In this document: positions 54,493 through 64,000 of the stretch, in pieces
How the letters are laid out: each line of letters opens with the position of its first letter
Position numbering within the stretch: position 1 is the stretch's first letter
Source of the DNA: Proales similis
Lineage: Eukaryota > Rotifera > Eurotatoria > Ploima > Proalidae
Direction: 5' to 3'
NCBI GenBank assembly: GCA_019059635.1
Contig: JAGVRJ010000004.1
Location: forward strand, 248,001-312,000
DNA length: 64,000 nt
Program-made: the position numbers and the translations under genes
The notes under the pieces: generated by a model
Seen by the model: the letters and a program-made list of their open reading frames with translations, nothing else
Databases searched by the model: none
Told to the model about the DNA's origin: nothing

Positions 54493-55934
54493 ATGGACAC
54501 AAAATTTAAAAAAAAAGGTCTCCTGTTAATACTTGTTTTGGTTTATGTGTACCTATTAACAAGTGTGAATAAAACCGATGATTCAGAAATTCTGGACAAT
54601 CTAGTGAAATTCGTGATCCAAGATAGAGTAGTTAGTAAAGCGGATTGGAATATAGATTGCAATGCCTTGAGAATCGGTGATCAGGTCGAGTTGGAAAAAG
54701 CTCGCAAAATCCTGAAGAAAATGCGATTAGAGTCAAATTCAAGGAACCAAAGTCAACCACTTCCGGATCGCAATTTCATCTTTCCGTCGCGATACTGCAG
54801 CGCTTTCAGAGCGGTGCGCGGCTACGACCAGTGGCCGGTGAGCAAAGAAGAGAGCCAGTTCCCGCTCGCCTTCTCCATTCTTACCTACGAGTACGCCGAG
54901 CAGTTCGAGCGCCTTTTCCGTCTCGTCTACCGCCCCCAGAATGTCTACTGTGTGCACGTGGACGCCAAGAGCTCGCCCGAGTTCAGGGCGGCGATCGCCT
55001 CTATCCTCGACTGCTTTCCCAACGCTTTCCTGGCCAGCCGCAGCGAGCGCATCGTCTACGCCGGCTTCAGCCGACTGCAGGCCGACCTCAATTGCATGCG
55101 CGACCTGCTCGAGCTCGAGCAGCCCGAGCGCTTCCACGCTTCACTTGGCCCTATCAAGGCCAAGCAGCTGTCGCACTACGCCCACTGGAAGTATCTGCTC
55201 AACATGGCCAGCTCTGAGTTGCCGCTGCGCACCAATCTCGAACTCGTCCGCATTCTCAAAATGTACAACGGTGCAAATGAGATTGAACTCATTCGGAATG
55301 CAAATATATTTCGAACCAAGATTTCGTTCGTCGAAACTTATGACCATCAAAGCGGTAGCTACAAAGTCAAGTCCACTGGAAAAGCAAAGAAGCCCCCTCC
55401 ATTCAACATTTCCGTCCACAAAGGCTATGCTTACGGTGCATACACTCGTCAATTAATTGATTTCGGGCTCAATTCCCCACAAGCCAGAGAACTTCAACGT
55501 TGGTTCAAAGACACATTCAGCCCAGATGAGCAGTAAGTTTTGACCATCTAAACGCCAGAAAGAATCGCATTAACTATGTCGCATTTAGTTACTGGCAGAC
55601 TCTTTTATACAACCCTAGTTTAAATCCGCCCGGACAAGTCTATGAGCCGAAATCAAAAAGAATGCGAACAATTGCAAGATTTGCTGGTTGGGGCGGCGAG
55701 TACGCATGCCAGGGAAAATGGCGCCACGCAGTCTGCGTCCTATCTGCTGGCGATCTTAAGAATGTTTCGAATATGCCGCATTTCATACTCAACAAGTTCA
55801 TTCTGAACTACGACCCTGTCGCTTACAATTGTATGGAAAGTTATTATGAAAATGCTGTTTTCTATCCAAAAGAAATCGATTTGAATATATATTGCAAACA
55901 TATAAGAGAAAAATCAAAACTTCCAATCTGTTGA
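54493..55934 (+). CDS. GT14 core-2/I-branching GlcNAc-transferase-like, copy 1
   Basis: Two exons (54493-55532, 55589-55934) encode a type II Golgi enzyme of the beta-1,6-N-acetylglucosaminyltransferase family (GCNT). I use ATG 54493, not the TTG at 54478. Signal anchor at about residues 10-25 (LLLILVLVYVYLLTSV). Motifs: FPLAFSILTYEYAEQFERLF, NVYCVHVDAKSS (the V-H-x-D region), RIVYAGFSRLQADLNCM, YAHWKYLLNMASSELPLRTN, and across the intron FSPDEHYWQTL, which matches the family SPDEHFWATL. A second exon has CQGKWRHAVCVLSAGDL and a Cys-rich C-terminus. The reaction is metal-independent UDP-GlcNAc transfer to a branch of a mucin or poly-LacNAc chain; the acceptor is unknown. The 533-bp core is shared almost exactly with copy 2. 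Confidence 0.9.
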
Positions 55935-56494
55935 AATACTTGTTTTTGTTCGTTTTAAATAAAGTTTCTCATTATGTTCTCATCGACTAGCCATTTGCCG
56001 TTAAAAACCAAATAATTATTTTTAACCATTCAGTTCAGCTTTGATGACCCTTTCGGTTTAAGTGGCATCAGTAAATTTCCTAGTCCCACCATCTACACAC
56101 TATTCCTATTTACTCCTGATCAGTTTATGAAAATCAGAAAGCGACGGCACTGGACTTGACGACAGTGCTCGGCTCATGTTTTCCATAAACTTGCTTCACC
56201 ATCCTTCCTGTAGCTTACTGCATAATTTTATTAAGACTTGTCAGAACAGACTAGACCAGGAAAAATTTTTTCATTTAGCTCGCTTCCGAAAGATTTTAAA
56301 TTAGTACCTTTTTACGAGAAATTGAGATCAGGAAATGAAGCTGTTGGATTTAAATGAGTTGAATGGAAATTTTTTGATGGATCAGACCAGAACCCGATTT
56401 AATTTATTGGTTCTCATCAAATTTATATTCAAACTGTGACAAGTCGACAAGTATAAAACAAAGCCTCACAAACTAAAAAGAAAGTCTTTAAAAG
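55935..56494. other. Spacer between GT14 copy 1 and the cysteine-rich gene
   Basis: About 560 bases, AT-rich, with a poly(A) signal AATAAAGTTT near 55958 for GT14 copy 1. A TATA-like TATAAAAC lies near 56452, about 40 bases before the next gene's start codon. No other feature. Confidence 0.5.
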
Positions 56495-57355
56495 ATGAAA
56501 AGCTTGCGGGTCGCGATTTTTCTATTCATTTCGACACCGATTATTGCCGGCGCAATGGTAACAAGAATTAAGGAGTCAGAATTTCGCCTCGTTGGAGTTG
56601 GGGCACTTTCAATTAGCTTTAAGGATCGTGAGCTGATCCAGCAACTTGAAGGCATGGCTTTTGTTCAGTGCCTTTTAAGATGCAAGCGAGACATCACCTG
56701 TTACTTGGTTGAGGTCAGAGAGCCTATGTTCTGCAATATTTACAGCTCGGCAAACACTACAGCCGATTTAATTGCCGGATCAAACCGTATTTGGATGAGA
56801 ATAGATTCGAAGTTGAGCTTTAGCGCAACAGGCTGTGAGTCTCAACCTTGTGATGATACTCGCGGACTGTCCTGTGTTTCAAACACCTGCGTCTGTGCTG
56901 CAACTCATCACCAGTGGTACAACTCGATCTGCAGTAAGTGGCAAATTCTAGATCTCAACACTTCTAGAACCTGAATGATCCTTTCAATCTATGTAAGCTC
57001 GCTACACGGTTTTGGAGGTGCTTAACAATGGAGCATATATGACATGGTGCGAAATAACCTACTCGTTGTCTGGTCCACAAACCCTGTCTCCCTCAAATTT
57101 TGCCGGTTAGTAGCTTGTATTTCGTTTGAGATTATTTTTTGCATAAAATTTTTGGCGTTTTCTCTTTTATTGAAATGTTCAGTTGGAAGTCGGCCAGTCA
57201 TGGAAGTTCCTGTCGGGGCAACGAATGTGAACATTAGATGCGGAGCAATCGCGGGAACGCAAATATTTAGCGAGGCGATTCCCTCTCCCACACACAAGTG
57301 CTACAGAGTGAATGGAACAACCCTGATCAATAGCTATCAAACAATTGCTTGCTAG
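56495..57355 (+). CDS. Secreted cysteine-rich protein with PAN/apple-like domain
   Basis: Three exons: 56495 to about 56933, about 57000-57109, about 57180-57355. The N-terminus is a signal peptide (MKSLRVAIFLFISTPIIAGA). Residues 50-95 have FVQCLLRCKRDITCYLVEV and CNIYS, a spacing typical of PAN/apple domains that bind glycans or proteins. A short Cys-rich module follows (CESQPCDDTRGLSC, CVCAATHHQWYNSIC) like an EGF half. The later exons encode EVLNNGAYMTWCEITYSLSG, then PVMEVPVGATNVNIRCGAIA and a final ..TIAC. The secreted nature is inferred from the signal peptide; function unknown. It lies between two GT14 genes. A TATAAAAC motif precedes the start. Confidence 0.72.
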
Positions 57356-57514
57356 GTTTGCTTAAGAGACTGACCAGTAGAAGAAAATGTGTTTTAGGAA
57401 AAACTTTAAGCTTTTAACGTAAACTGAAAAACTTTAAAAAAAGAATTTAGGTTTGATTCGAGAGAGTCAGTGAATAAGTATGTTTACTCGAATTCATTTA
57501 TAAATAGTCTACAA

Positions 57515-58920
57515 TTAGCAATCCGCATCAACTTGACGAGCTTTAAGTGTTTTGCAATAAAAATCTAAATCCAATTTAATAGAGCCCTTTTGTTGAGCTG
57601 CTTGACTTGAATAAAAATCCTCAAGACATTCAAACGCAATCGGATCATATGAGAGAAGAAGTTTGTTGAGGTAGAGCTCAGGTCGAGTTTTAAGAAAATT
57701 GAGATCTGCGACACCAAAAACGCATATTCCGTGTCGTACTGTGCCTTGACACTTGTAATCATCCCCCCAGGCTACATAGCGTGATGTCGTGTTTAATCTA
57801 ATTGAGCTGGTTTCTATCCGAAATCAAAAATGAAGGAGAGCAGAACCAGAGATCAAATTGACTTCAACTAACCTTTATATGCACCGGGCGGTTTGAACTG
57901 CAAATTGTCTTGTAAAGTTGCCCAAAACCACTCGTCGGGACTGAACGTGTCACGTGCCCAGTTGAGTAAAGCTCGTGGCCTTGAATCTTTCAGAGCATAT
58001 TGGACGAATGCTCGGCTAAATGCGCAATATGCAGAGCCTTTGACGATTCTGAAGCCCAATGGAGGCGACGTCTTCTTTTCGTTTGTTTTTTCAAGCTGAC
58101 CAGATTGGCCAGTTTTCCAAACATATTTAATCCTATTCGAAGATATTTTTCGAATGAGTTCAATCTCATTTGCACCGTTGTACATTTTGAGAATGCGGAC
58201 GAGTTCGAGATTGGTGCGCAGCGGCAACTCAGAGCTGGCCATGTTGAGCAGATACTTCCAGTGGGCGTAGTGCGACAGCTGCTTGGCCTTGATAGGGCCA
58301 AGTGAGGCGTGGAGGCGCTCGGGCTGCTCGAGCTCGAGCAGGTCGCGCATGCAATTGAGGTCGGCCTGCAGTCGGCTGAAGCCGGCGTAGACGATGCGCT
58401 CGCTGCGGCTGGCCAGGAAAGCGTTGGGAAAGCAGTCGAGGATAGAGGCGATCGCCGCCCTGAACTCGGGCGAGCTCTTGGCGTCCACGTGCACACAGTA
58501 GACATTCTGGGGGCGGTAGACGAGACGGAAAAGGCGCTCGAACTGCTCGGCGTACTCGTAGGTAAGAATGGAGAAGGCGAGCGGGAACTGGCTCTCTTCT
58601 TTGCTCACCGGCCACTGATCGTAGCCGCGCACCGCTCTGAAAGCGCTGCAGTATCGCGACGGAAAGATGAAATTGCGATCCGGTAATAGAGCGATATTGC
58701 CGTTTTTATCTCTTTTTTGCTTTAAAACGCTCTTTGCATGTTTTAGTTCCGTTGGATCAGCGTTAAACAGCTTTTCACAGTTCAGCTGATTACTCCTATT
58801 CCTTGAAAATTGAAATACTTGTGCTGATTCAGCTTCATCTCTAACCGTCAAGTGGTAAATCAGGCCTGTCAATACGCCAGCTAAAAACACATTTAAAATC
58901 TTTTTGAAATTATAACGCAT
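57515..58920 (-). CDS. GT14 core-2/I-branching GlcNAc-transferase-like, copy 2
   Basis: Two exons (58920-57872 approx., about 57810-57515) for a type II Golgi enzyme like copy 1 but on the opposite strand. Signal anchor at residues 8-24 (ILNVFLAGVLTGLIYHL). The core from 58683 to 58151 is almost base-for-base that of copy 1, including NVYCVHVDAKSS and YAHWKYLLNMASSELPLRTN, whereas the N-terminus and everything after IELIR differ. FSPDEWFWATLQDN is here in the first exon, and the second exon carries SRYVAWGDDYKCQGTVRHGI and LLLSYDPIAFECLEDFY, equivalent to copy 1's tail. Stop at 57515-57517. Acceptor unknown. Confidence 0.9.
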
Positions 58921-59532
58921 TTCGAACGCACGGCTTTCGGCCTACGAGTTAACCAGCGGATAGTCGTTTCATCTGTTGCGTGAATATTTATCGGAACATC
59001 ACTATCTCGAGCTCTCTCTTCGTGTTGTTTCATATCATTTTCATAGCGAACGTGATTTACGGTCAGGTTGAAAAGTTTGATGCGAGAAGCCAACTGTTCT
59101 CATAATCGGTCGCTCGGAGTTGCTAATGCTCTTATCTTGTTGACCTAAGCACTTCGTGCTCTCGAAAATTTTGTTTTGAAGCAAAAACAATACAGGCTGC
59201 TCATTTTATGTTTCCCGTCCATTGATCGATTTTCCCATTCTTGATAGTATTTATTGCCAAATATCTAAGCTCACGGCAAAGGCGAAAATAATCCAACTAT
59301 TAATAAAAGGATTTTCAAGATCTCACTTGTTACTGTCAATTTAAAGCCTTTCCTTCTTTTTGTGTCTATGTTCGTATGCAAAACGCTAAAGAATGTTCAT
59401 ACGAGATTGGCTCGTGCGTGAATAAATTTTAAACTGCATGCATTCTTCAGTTTGATTTATTGGTCAAAGCTTGAATTCGAATAGCAGCAGCTGCTTCATT
59501 TTTGAGAGAAAGAGCAAAACAACAAACAAAAG
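58921..59532. other. Upstream region of GT14 copy 2 and gluconokinase
   Basis: About 600 bases between divergent genes. From 59036 onward the sequence is repeated at 63321 (first unit of the tandem repeat), so the gluconokinase promoter region is part of the duplicated segment. No coding signal was seen here. Confidence 0.5.
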
Positions 59533-59720
59533 ATGAGCAAAAGCGAGTTTCTAGTGATCGGCGGTGTGAGCGCATGCGGAAAGTCGGTCTTTATTTAAGT
59601 TCTCGATTCAAGTAAAATCTAAATTTCTGCTTAAGGACTTCACTCGCCAGAAGTTTAGCGGAACAAGTAGAAAACATATCTAGTTTACTCTTTGCGAAAT
59701 TTTAATTAATAATCAAGATC
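59036..59720 (+). repeat. Direct repeat, unit 1 (gluconokinase 5' end)
   Basis: Runs parallel to 63321-64000 with high identity. Shared runs include ATTTTCATAGCGAACGTGAT, TTGTTGACCTAAGCACTTCG and CAGTTTGATTTATTGGTC. It covers the promoter, the first exon, intron 1 and exon 2 of gluconokinase. The repeat continues beyond the window edge, so its right end is not known. Confidence 0.85.
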
Positions 59721-60347
59721 TAGCTCAAGTTTGAGTTTGCAGATGGTGATGATTTTCATTCATCAGCGAACAAGAAGAAAATGAGCCAAGGCGTTGGGTT
59801 AAATGACAGCGACCGTCTTCAATGGCTGATAAGCATTCGGGATAAAATGCTGGATTGGAAGGCGAAAGGCCAATCGGGTATATTTGCCTGCTCAAGTCTT
59901 AAGAAAATCTACCGTGAATTGTTAAACTCAGGCAAACTTTACAATGACGACAGGAAATTTGAATATGCGAGCGATAACCGAACTAATCTAAATATACTGT
60001 TCATAATGCTTGACTGTGATCGACAGCTGTTGGAAGCTAGAATAAAGAGGCGGGATGACCATGAATTTCTCAAGGACAGTCGACTGCTCGATTCACAATT
60101 TGCCGATCTAGAGCTGCCTGACCGCCACCCAGCTGCTCTCGGGCTCTCGGATAACGACAACATTTCCTTAGAAGGTGAGGCCGAGAGCGCTCACCGAGTT
60201 TTTGTGCACAAGGTTAGAGGGGATGCGAGCAAAGAGGAGAATTTAAATGACGTAGTTCGTGTGCTGAGTGAAATCGCCGATCTCAATCTAACAAATAGAA
60301 GCAACAATCAAACATGGAAGGCGGAATCTATCAATCGCCCAAGTTAG
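59533..60347 (+). CDS. IDNK: Gluconokinase-like kinase
   Basis: Phosphorylates gluconate to 6-phosphogluconate, feeding the pentose phosphate pathway. Three exons: 59533-59582, 59636-59682, 59743-60347. Joining them gives the P-loop VIGGVSACGKTSLARSLAEQ, then NGDDFHSSANKKKMSQGVGL and NDSDRLQWL, ACSSLKKIYRELL, FIMLDCDRQLLEARIKRR, then LLDSQFADLELPD. This order and spacing match gluconokinases (GVSGSGKST, DADDFHP, SALKRxYRDxLR, LLDSQFATLE). The C-terminal tail beyond the PD motif is longer than in human IDNK and is rich in charged residues. The first donor is GTCGGT, weaker than in the second copy (GTAAGT), and the second donor (GTTTAC) is also non-consensus; I infer the splicing from the reading frame. 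Confidence 0.8.
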
Positions 60348-60532
60348 TATTACTAATGCAAAAACAGTAAACCAAGCCCAATAAAAAGATTACCAAACTA
60401 TGATCTTCTTGTTTAATAGAAAAAGAGTTGGTCTGAATGGAACAAGTTAAAGCTAGTTCGGATGCTGGTGCTGGGCAGTTATAAACTTATAATTGGGCCT
60501 ATGAAAATAAAATCATTAAAAAATAGTTCATC

Positions 60533-62617
60533 TCAAACCTTGGTTTGCTCATCGATGAATGGAGCGTCTACAATGCTTGAGCAGATGCTTTTCATTTGTG
60601 GGTCTCTCTGCAGGCGGGTTAGCGCCGTAGCAACCCTGTAGTTCAGGGCCATCTTTGCCAGAGTGGCGCCCAGTTCCGGAGGCATTCCAGGGAGAAGTGA
60701 GCTTTTGATGCCGCTCGAGCTGATCAGCAGATAATTATCTTCTTCCTCGATCGTGACAGCATGTGGAGCGGTCGGCTCGTACAGGTCAAGTAGAATCATC
60801 ACCACCGGAACATCTCGGTCCAAGCCTTGAATCCTTTCTGCGGCCTTAGCTTTAATAAGCAGCTCCTCCCTCGAATGGCCAGCCCTTCTGCCGTGATTCT
60901 TGACCTCGATCAGTATGCAACTGACACGGTCAAGACTCTCTGTTCCAAAGACAATCGGCACAATTATGTCAGGGCCTGTCATACCCGTGGCTTTGGCCAG
61001 AGCACAACTTCGTTTGACTGCATCTCTGAGCAAGTTGGCCGACACCAAAGAGCGGCAGTGTACAAAGTGCGTGAAGAATACTTTTGCCTCTTCAAGTCTC
61101 TTGAAACAATCGGATTTGAACTCAAGGTTGATCTGAGCGCCAAAGAGCTGAATGAGAAACTCTGAAAGCGTCAAGTATGAGGCACCTTCCGTCATGAAAT
61201 TGGCGGCAAAAGCGGCCTTGTTGTCGAAGGCCATGCAGAGAATGAGCTGCGCAATCAGCTCTCCCTTTGCTCCCTGGTCAATCACTATAGAGCGAACAAT
61301 CAAGTTGTAAAACTGCTCGATGAGCTCGTGAAGATTTGTCCTGTATCTTATCATCAGGAGCATTGCGCCTTCCGCCAGAATCGGCTCGGATGGGTAAAAT
61401 ACCTGCAGAGTGTTTGGTTGTAAATCGATGTGCACACAAGTGCCCATACTGGAGGCGATCAATTCACTAGCCACGGGTGTGTATGCATTCACGGAAAACG
61501 GTATCCTCGGAGCCAAAATGGCGGCCATCTGAGCTTGGCTTAGACGGGTGAAATCTTCGTATTCAATGCCGCCAATAAGCTTAGATGAGGCCAGCGAAAG
61601 GAGGTCCTTGGCTTTCAAATCGAAACTGCACTTCCAAAGTGGCCGGCCAAATCGGCTCTTGGTCTCAAGCTGACAAGCCTGTGTCAGCGAACGAATGTCG
61701 CTTCGCCAGTCGCCAGCAAATATGTCGAAGGTTGGCAGCAGGTAAATTGGCTCAAACAGCTTGCTTCCCATTTGTGCAACTCGCTTCGACGGATCGTGTC
61801 TTGTTCTCGGCACAAAATTGTTCAGCCGTGATAATGTGTCAATAAACAGGCTGAAGTGCACGATGTTCGACAAGTCGCGAACGGACCGCCGAAGTACCGA
61901 GAAACAGCTCTCTTCTACCCCACTAAGGCTGCTTATGGGCATGAGCAAAGTGCGAGCCTCGTCGAACACAAATATGAATCGGAGATCGGAATTGCTCTCG
62001 ATTTTCTTGTGAATCTCCGCAGCCCTCTGCATCAGCTCCTGCTCGCTCTTCTCCGGCTCTCTTAGAACATTGTATATTCTGCGCATCACTGCTTCTTGAA
62101 AGACTGAGTCGGTAAGGTTCTGAGTGAAAAAGGCTTCTTTTGTTTCCTGGGACGTGTTTCCATGCCTCTGGACAAAGGTAAGAGCCTCCTCCACAAATTC
62201 AACTATGTAAGCCAGGCACACTAGCTTGTAATCGACGAGCTCAAACGGTTTGAGGAGCAGGTCGGCGATTGGTGAGCGCTTGGGAAACCCGGTGAACTTG
62301 GTCTCGCGTAAACAGCAATAGACCACCAGATACCTGGAGCTCAACAGCTGAGCTGATTTAGATTTGCCGTAGCCGCTCGATTGGATTATGGTGGTGTAAG
62401 GCGCGTACCAGCTTCCATCCTTGAACAACTCTCTCATCCTTTCAATTCTGGCAGCGATGAACTCTCCGTGGTCTATTTTGTAACGAACGTGGGCGTGTGA
62501 TACGCCCAGAAAGCTTTTCAATAGTCGGCTCGTTTCCTGATTCTGTCGTGAAGCAACGCTGCCTGGCTGGCCCTCATTCGGTTCGGTGATCTCTATAAAA
62601 ACGTTCTTCGCTTGCAT
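60533..62617 (-). CDS. P-loop NTPase with possible PD-(D/E)XK-like C-terminus
   Basis: An intronless gene for 694 aa. Seen: Walker A region TTIIQSSGYGKSKSAQLLSS (GxGKS) near residue 82, a CLRETKFTGFPKRSPIADLL segment, and Walker B LRFIFVFDEARTLL near residue 220. The C-terminus has DIIVPIVF, then SCILIEVKNHGRRAGHSREE, where D...EVK resembles the catalytic site of PD-(D/E)XK nucleases, followed by VPVVMILLDLY. I do not recognise a close relative with certainty; the layout is reminiscent of the NTPase plus nuclease-like modules described in Crinkler-type proteins of eukaryotes. It is the only gene between two gluconokinase copies. No transposase, terminal repeats or retroviral gene was seen. 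Confidence 0.6.
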   Translation of the reverse strand: MQAKNVFIEITEPNEGQPGSVASRQNQETSRLLKSFLGVSHAHVRYKIDHGEFIAARIERMRELFKDGSWYAPYTTIIQSSGYGKSKSAQLLSSRYLVVYCCLRETKFTGFPKRSPIADLLLKPFELVDYKLVCLAYIVEFVEEALTFVQRHGNTSQETKEAFFTQNLTDSVFQEAVMRRIYNVLREPEKSEQELMQRAAEIHKKIESNSDLRFIFVFDEARTLLMPISSLSGVEESCFSVLRRSVRDLSNIVHFSLFIDTLSRLNNFVPRTRHDPSKRVAQMGSKLFEPIYLLPTFDIFAGDWRSDIRSLTQACQLETKSRFGRPLWKCSFDLKAKDLLSLASSKLIGGIEYEDFTRLSQAQMAAILAPRIPFSVNAYTPVASELIASSMGTCVHIDLQPNTLQVFYPSEPILAEGAMLLMIRYRTNLHELIEQFYNLIVRSIVIDQGAKGELIAQLILCMAFDNKAAFAANFMTEGASYLTLSEFLIQLFGAQINLEFKSDCFKRLEEAKVFFTHFVHCRSLVSANLLRDAVKRSCALAKATGMTGPDIIVPIVFGTESLDRVSCILIEVKNHGRRAGHSREELLIKAKAAERIQGLDRDVPVVMILLDLYEPTAPHAVTIEEEDNYLLISSSGIKSSLLPGMPPELGATLAKMALNYRVATALTRLQRDPQMKSICSSIVDAPFIDEQTKV

Positions 62618-63320
62618 TAAGAATGGATCATCCAGCAGCCTTGATAATGTAGAATATGAACGATTGATGTCATCGAGTCTTGCATTTATGTTGACTGGCT
62701 TTTCGACCCTTTAATATCCATGCAGGTCAGGCTCTATCAATTAAGTAAGAAAAATCGATTTACCCCTTAAATTCTTTTAAAAATCGCATTTTAAGGCTAT
62801 AGATGGTTGTCAAAAGATAAGGAAATTCAAATGATTCTTCTTTCTCGATACCGTATGCCTTGATGGCTACTTTGTAACTTGTCATTTCTAGGATACAATA
62901 TTTTAAAGTCTTATTCTGATATAAGGTTTTGATCAAGAATAAGTTAAGTTTTATAAATCAAGCTTTTGCTAGGCTTAGAAGATCAAGTGAAGATATTCAG
63001 CCCCTCCCTTTAACTGAGTGAATTCCATGCACTTATGCATGCGTTGTTTATTTTCAAGGACGTTGGCCTTCTCCATTTCTCGGTCTCAAATGATTCTTGA
63101 CAAACATATTTTCATGTTTAGAATGAGACGGTGTAATTCTTTGATTTATTTCAAATGAATTAGTGTAACAGACCATTTTATTTAAAAGAATTACGAGACA
63201 CGAATCAAACAGAGCGTCCTGTTCTGCAAAATCAGAAAGAGCGATTATGTGATGACAAGTATATAAAGAAGATTTAATCAACGCATGAATTCGAAAATTA
63301 CACAGATTGAACGATCATAG
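62618..63320. other. Spacer upstream of the NTPase gene
   Basis: About 700 bases, AT-rich, with no coding signal that I can support. A short minus-strand open frame (63054-63281) has no domain. It ends where repeat unit 2 begins. Confidence 0.45.
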
Positions 63321-64000
63321 CATTTTCATAGCGAACGTGATTTACGGTCAGGTTGAAAAGTTTGATGCGAGAAGCCAACTGTTTTCATAATCGGTCGCTC
63401 TGAGTTGCTAATGCTCTTATCTTGTTGACCTAAGCACTTCGTGATCTCCAAAATTTTTTTTGAAACAAAAACGATAGAGGCTCCCCTTTTTATGTCTTCC
63501 GTCCATTGATCGATTTTCCCATTATTGATGGTATTTATGTCATATACTTAAGCCCACGACAAAGATTGAAATAATCCAACTATTAATAAAACGATTTTCA
63601 AGATTTGGCTTGTTACTCGCAATTTATAGCCTTTCCTTCTTTTGGTATTTCTGTTCGTATGCAAAACGCTCAAGAATGTTGACAAGAGATTGGCTCGTGC
63701 GTGAATAAATTTTAGAATGCATGCATTCTTCAGTTTGATTTATTGGTCTTAGCTTAAATTCGAATAGTAGCTTCTTCATCTTTGAGAGAAAGAGCCAAAC
63801 AACAAACAAGAGATGAGCAAATGCGAGTTTATAGTTATCGGTGGTGTAAGCGCTTGCGGGAAGTAAGTGTTTATTTAAGTTCTCGACTCAAGCAAAATAT
63901 TAATTTCTGCTTAAGGACTTCCCTCGCCAAAAGTTTAGCGGATCAGGTAGAAGACATATTTTCTTTAGCCTTTGGGAAATTTTAAATAATTATCAAGATA
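63321..64000 (+). repeat. Direct repeat, unit 2 (cut by window end)
   Basis: Second copy of the segment starting at 59036. It runs to the right edge of the window and carries the start of a second gluconokinase gene (63813 onward). Differences by eye are scattered substitutions and a few short gaps. Confidence 0.85.
63813..64000 (+). CDS. IDNK: Gluconokinase-like kinase, second copy, partial
   Basis: Starts at ATG 63813 (MSKCEFIVIGGVSACGK) and has a strong donor GGGAA|GTAAGTG. The second exon (after TTAAG) reads TSLAKSLADQVED, giving the P-loop GGVSACGKTSLAKSLADQ. The frame then runs to a stop near 63985 if unspliced. Where copy 1 uses the donor-like TCTA|GTTTAC, this copy reads ATTTTCTTTAGCC, so a splice donor must lie elsewhere or the copy may be broken. 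The remainder lies outside the window. Confidence 0.6.

Noticed and set aside
54739-58686. Open frames of 128-171 aa in other frames of both GT14 cores
   Set aside because: Shadows of the same GC-rich coding core; no domain and no independent conservation.
59533-60347. Nicotinamide riboside kinase as the identity of the P-loop kinase
   Set aside because: The DDFHxxxNKKKMSQG and LLDSQFADLE motifs are those of gluconokinase.
60533-62617. Transposon or retroelement identity for the NTPase gene
   Set aside because: No reverse transcriptase, integrase, DDE transposase or terminal inverted repeats seen; only the NTPase and the EVK motif are supported.
1-64000. tRNA, rRNA, CRISPR or bacterial features
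   Set aside because: No B-box-like GGTTCGAATCC pair, no rRNA-like stretch and no spaced repeats were found; the coding style is eukaryotic.

Overview
The window is nuclear DNA of an animal with a compact genome. Protein-coding genes lie on both strands, usually only 0.2-1.3 kb apart, and most are split by very short GT-AG introns (roughly 40-100 bases). The identifiable proteins are animal housekeeping proteins: PPTC7, HOIL-1/RBCK1, CEP95, NUBP1, SPPL3, UBR3, FBXW4, DHX37, DCTN4, epsin, C18orf32, TMEM170, ADPRM, NUP85 and gluconokinase. No bacterial operon, tRNA, rRNA or CRISPR array was seen. CEP95 and the animal-type glycosyltransferases, GPCR and secreted PAN-like protein fit a ciliated invertebrate, possibly a small-genome spiralian. 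The phylum cannot be fixed from the sequence alone.

Layout. 0-5.8 kb: an unidentified coiled-coil gene (+), PPTC7-like phosphatase (-), and a shortened HOIL-1-like ubiquitin ligase (+). 6-19 kb: five intronless GT31 (beta-1,3-galactosyltransferase-like) genes, all on +, interleaved with CEP95 (-), an unidentified gene (-) and NUBP1 (+). Fragments of CEP95 and NUBP1 have been copied along with the GT31 genes. 20-32 kb: SPPL3 (+), a large UBR3 (-) and FBXW4 (+). 32-40.5 kb: an orphan rhodopsin-type GPCR (-), a 2.6 kb gene-free stretch, DHX37 (-) and a small membrane protein (-). 40.8-47.8 kb: a run of + strand genes: DCTN4, epsin, a C18orf32 micro-protein too short for usual ORF cut-offs, TMEM170 and ADPRM. 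48-54 kb: a secreted LRR protein, a two-CRIB mini-protein and NUP85 (all -). 54.5-59 kb: two GT14 (core-2/I-branching) genes in opposite orientation, sharing a 533-bp core that is almost identical, around a secreted cysteine-rich gene. 59-64 kb: two tandem gluconokinase copies (the second cut by the window end) enclosing a P-loop NTPase gene with a possible PD-(D/E)XK nuclease-like C-terminus.

Themes. Two unrelated glycosyltransferase families show the same pattern: a GC-rich catalytic core that is nearly the same between copies, with diverged, AT-richer ends. This suggests recent ectopic gene conversion. Both families would build O- or N-glycan branches in the Golgi, so glycan diversification may be under selection here. 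Most of the other genes are independent housekeeping loci. The least explained element is the NTPase gene between the duplicated gluconokinases.
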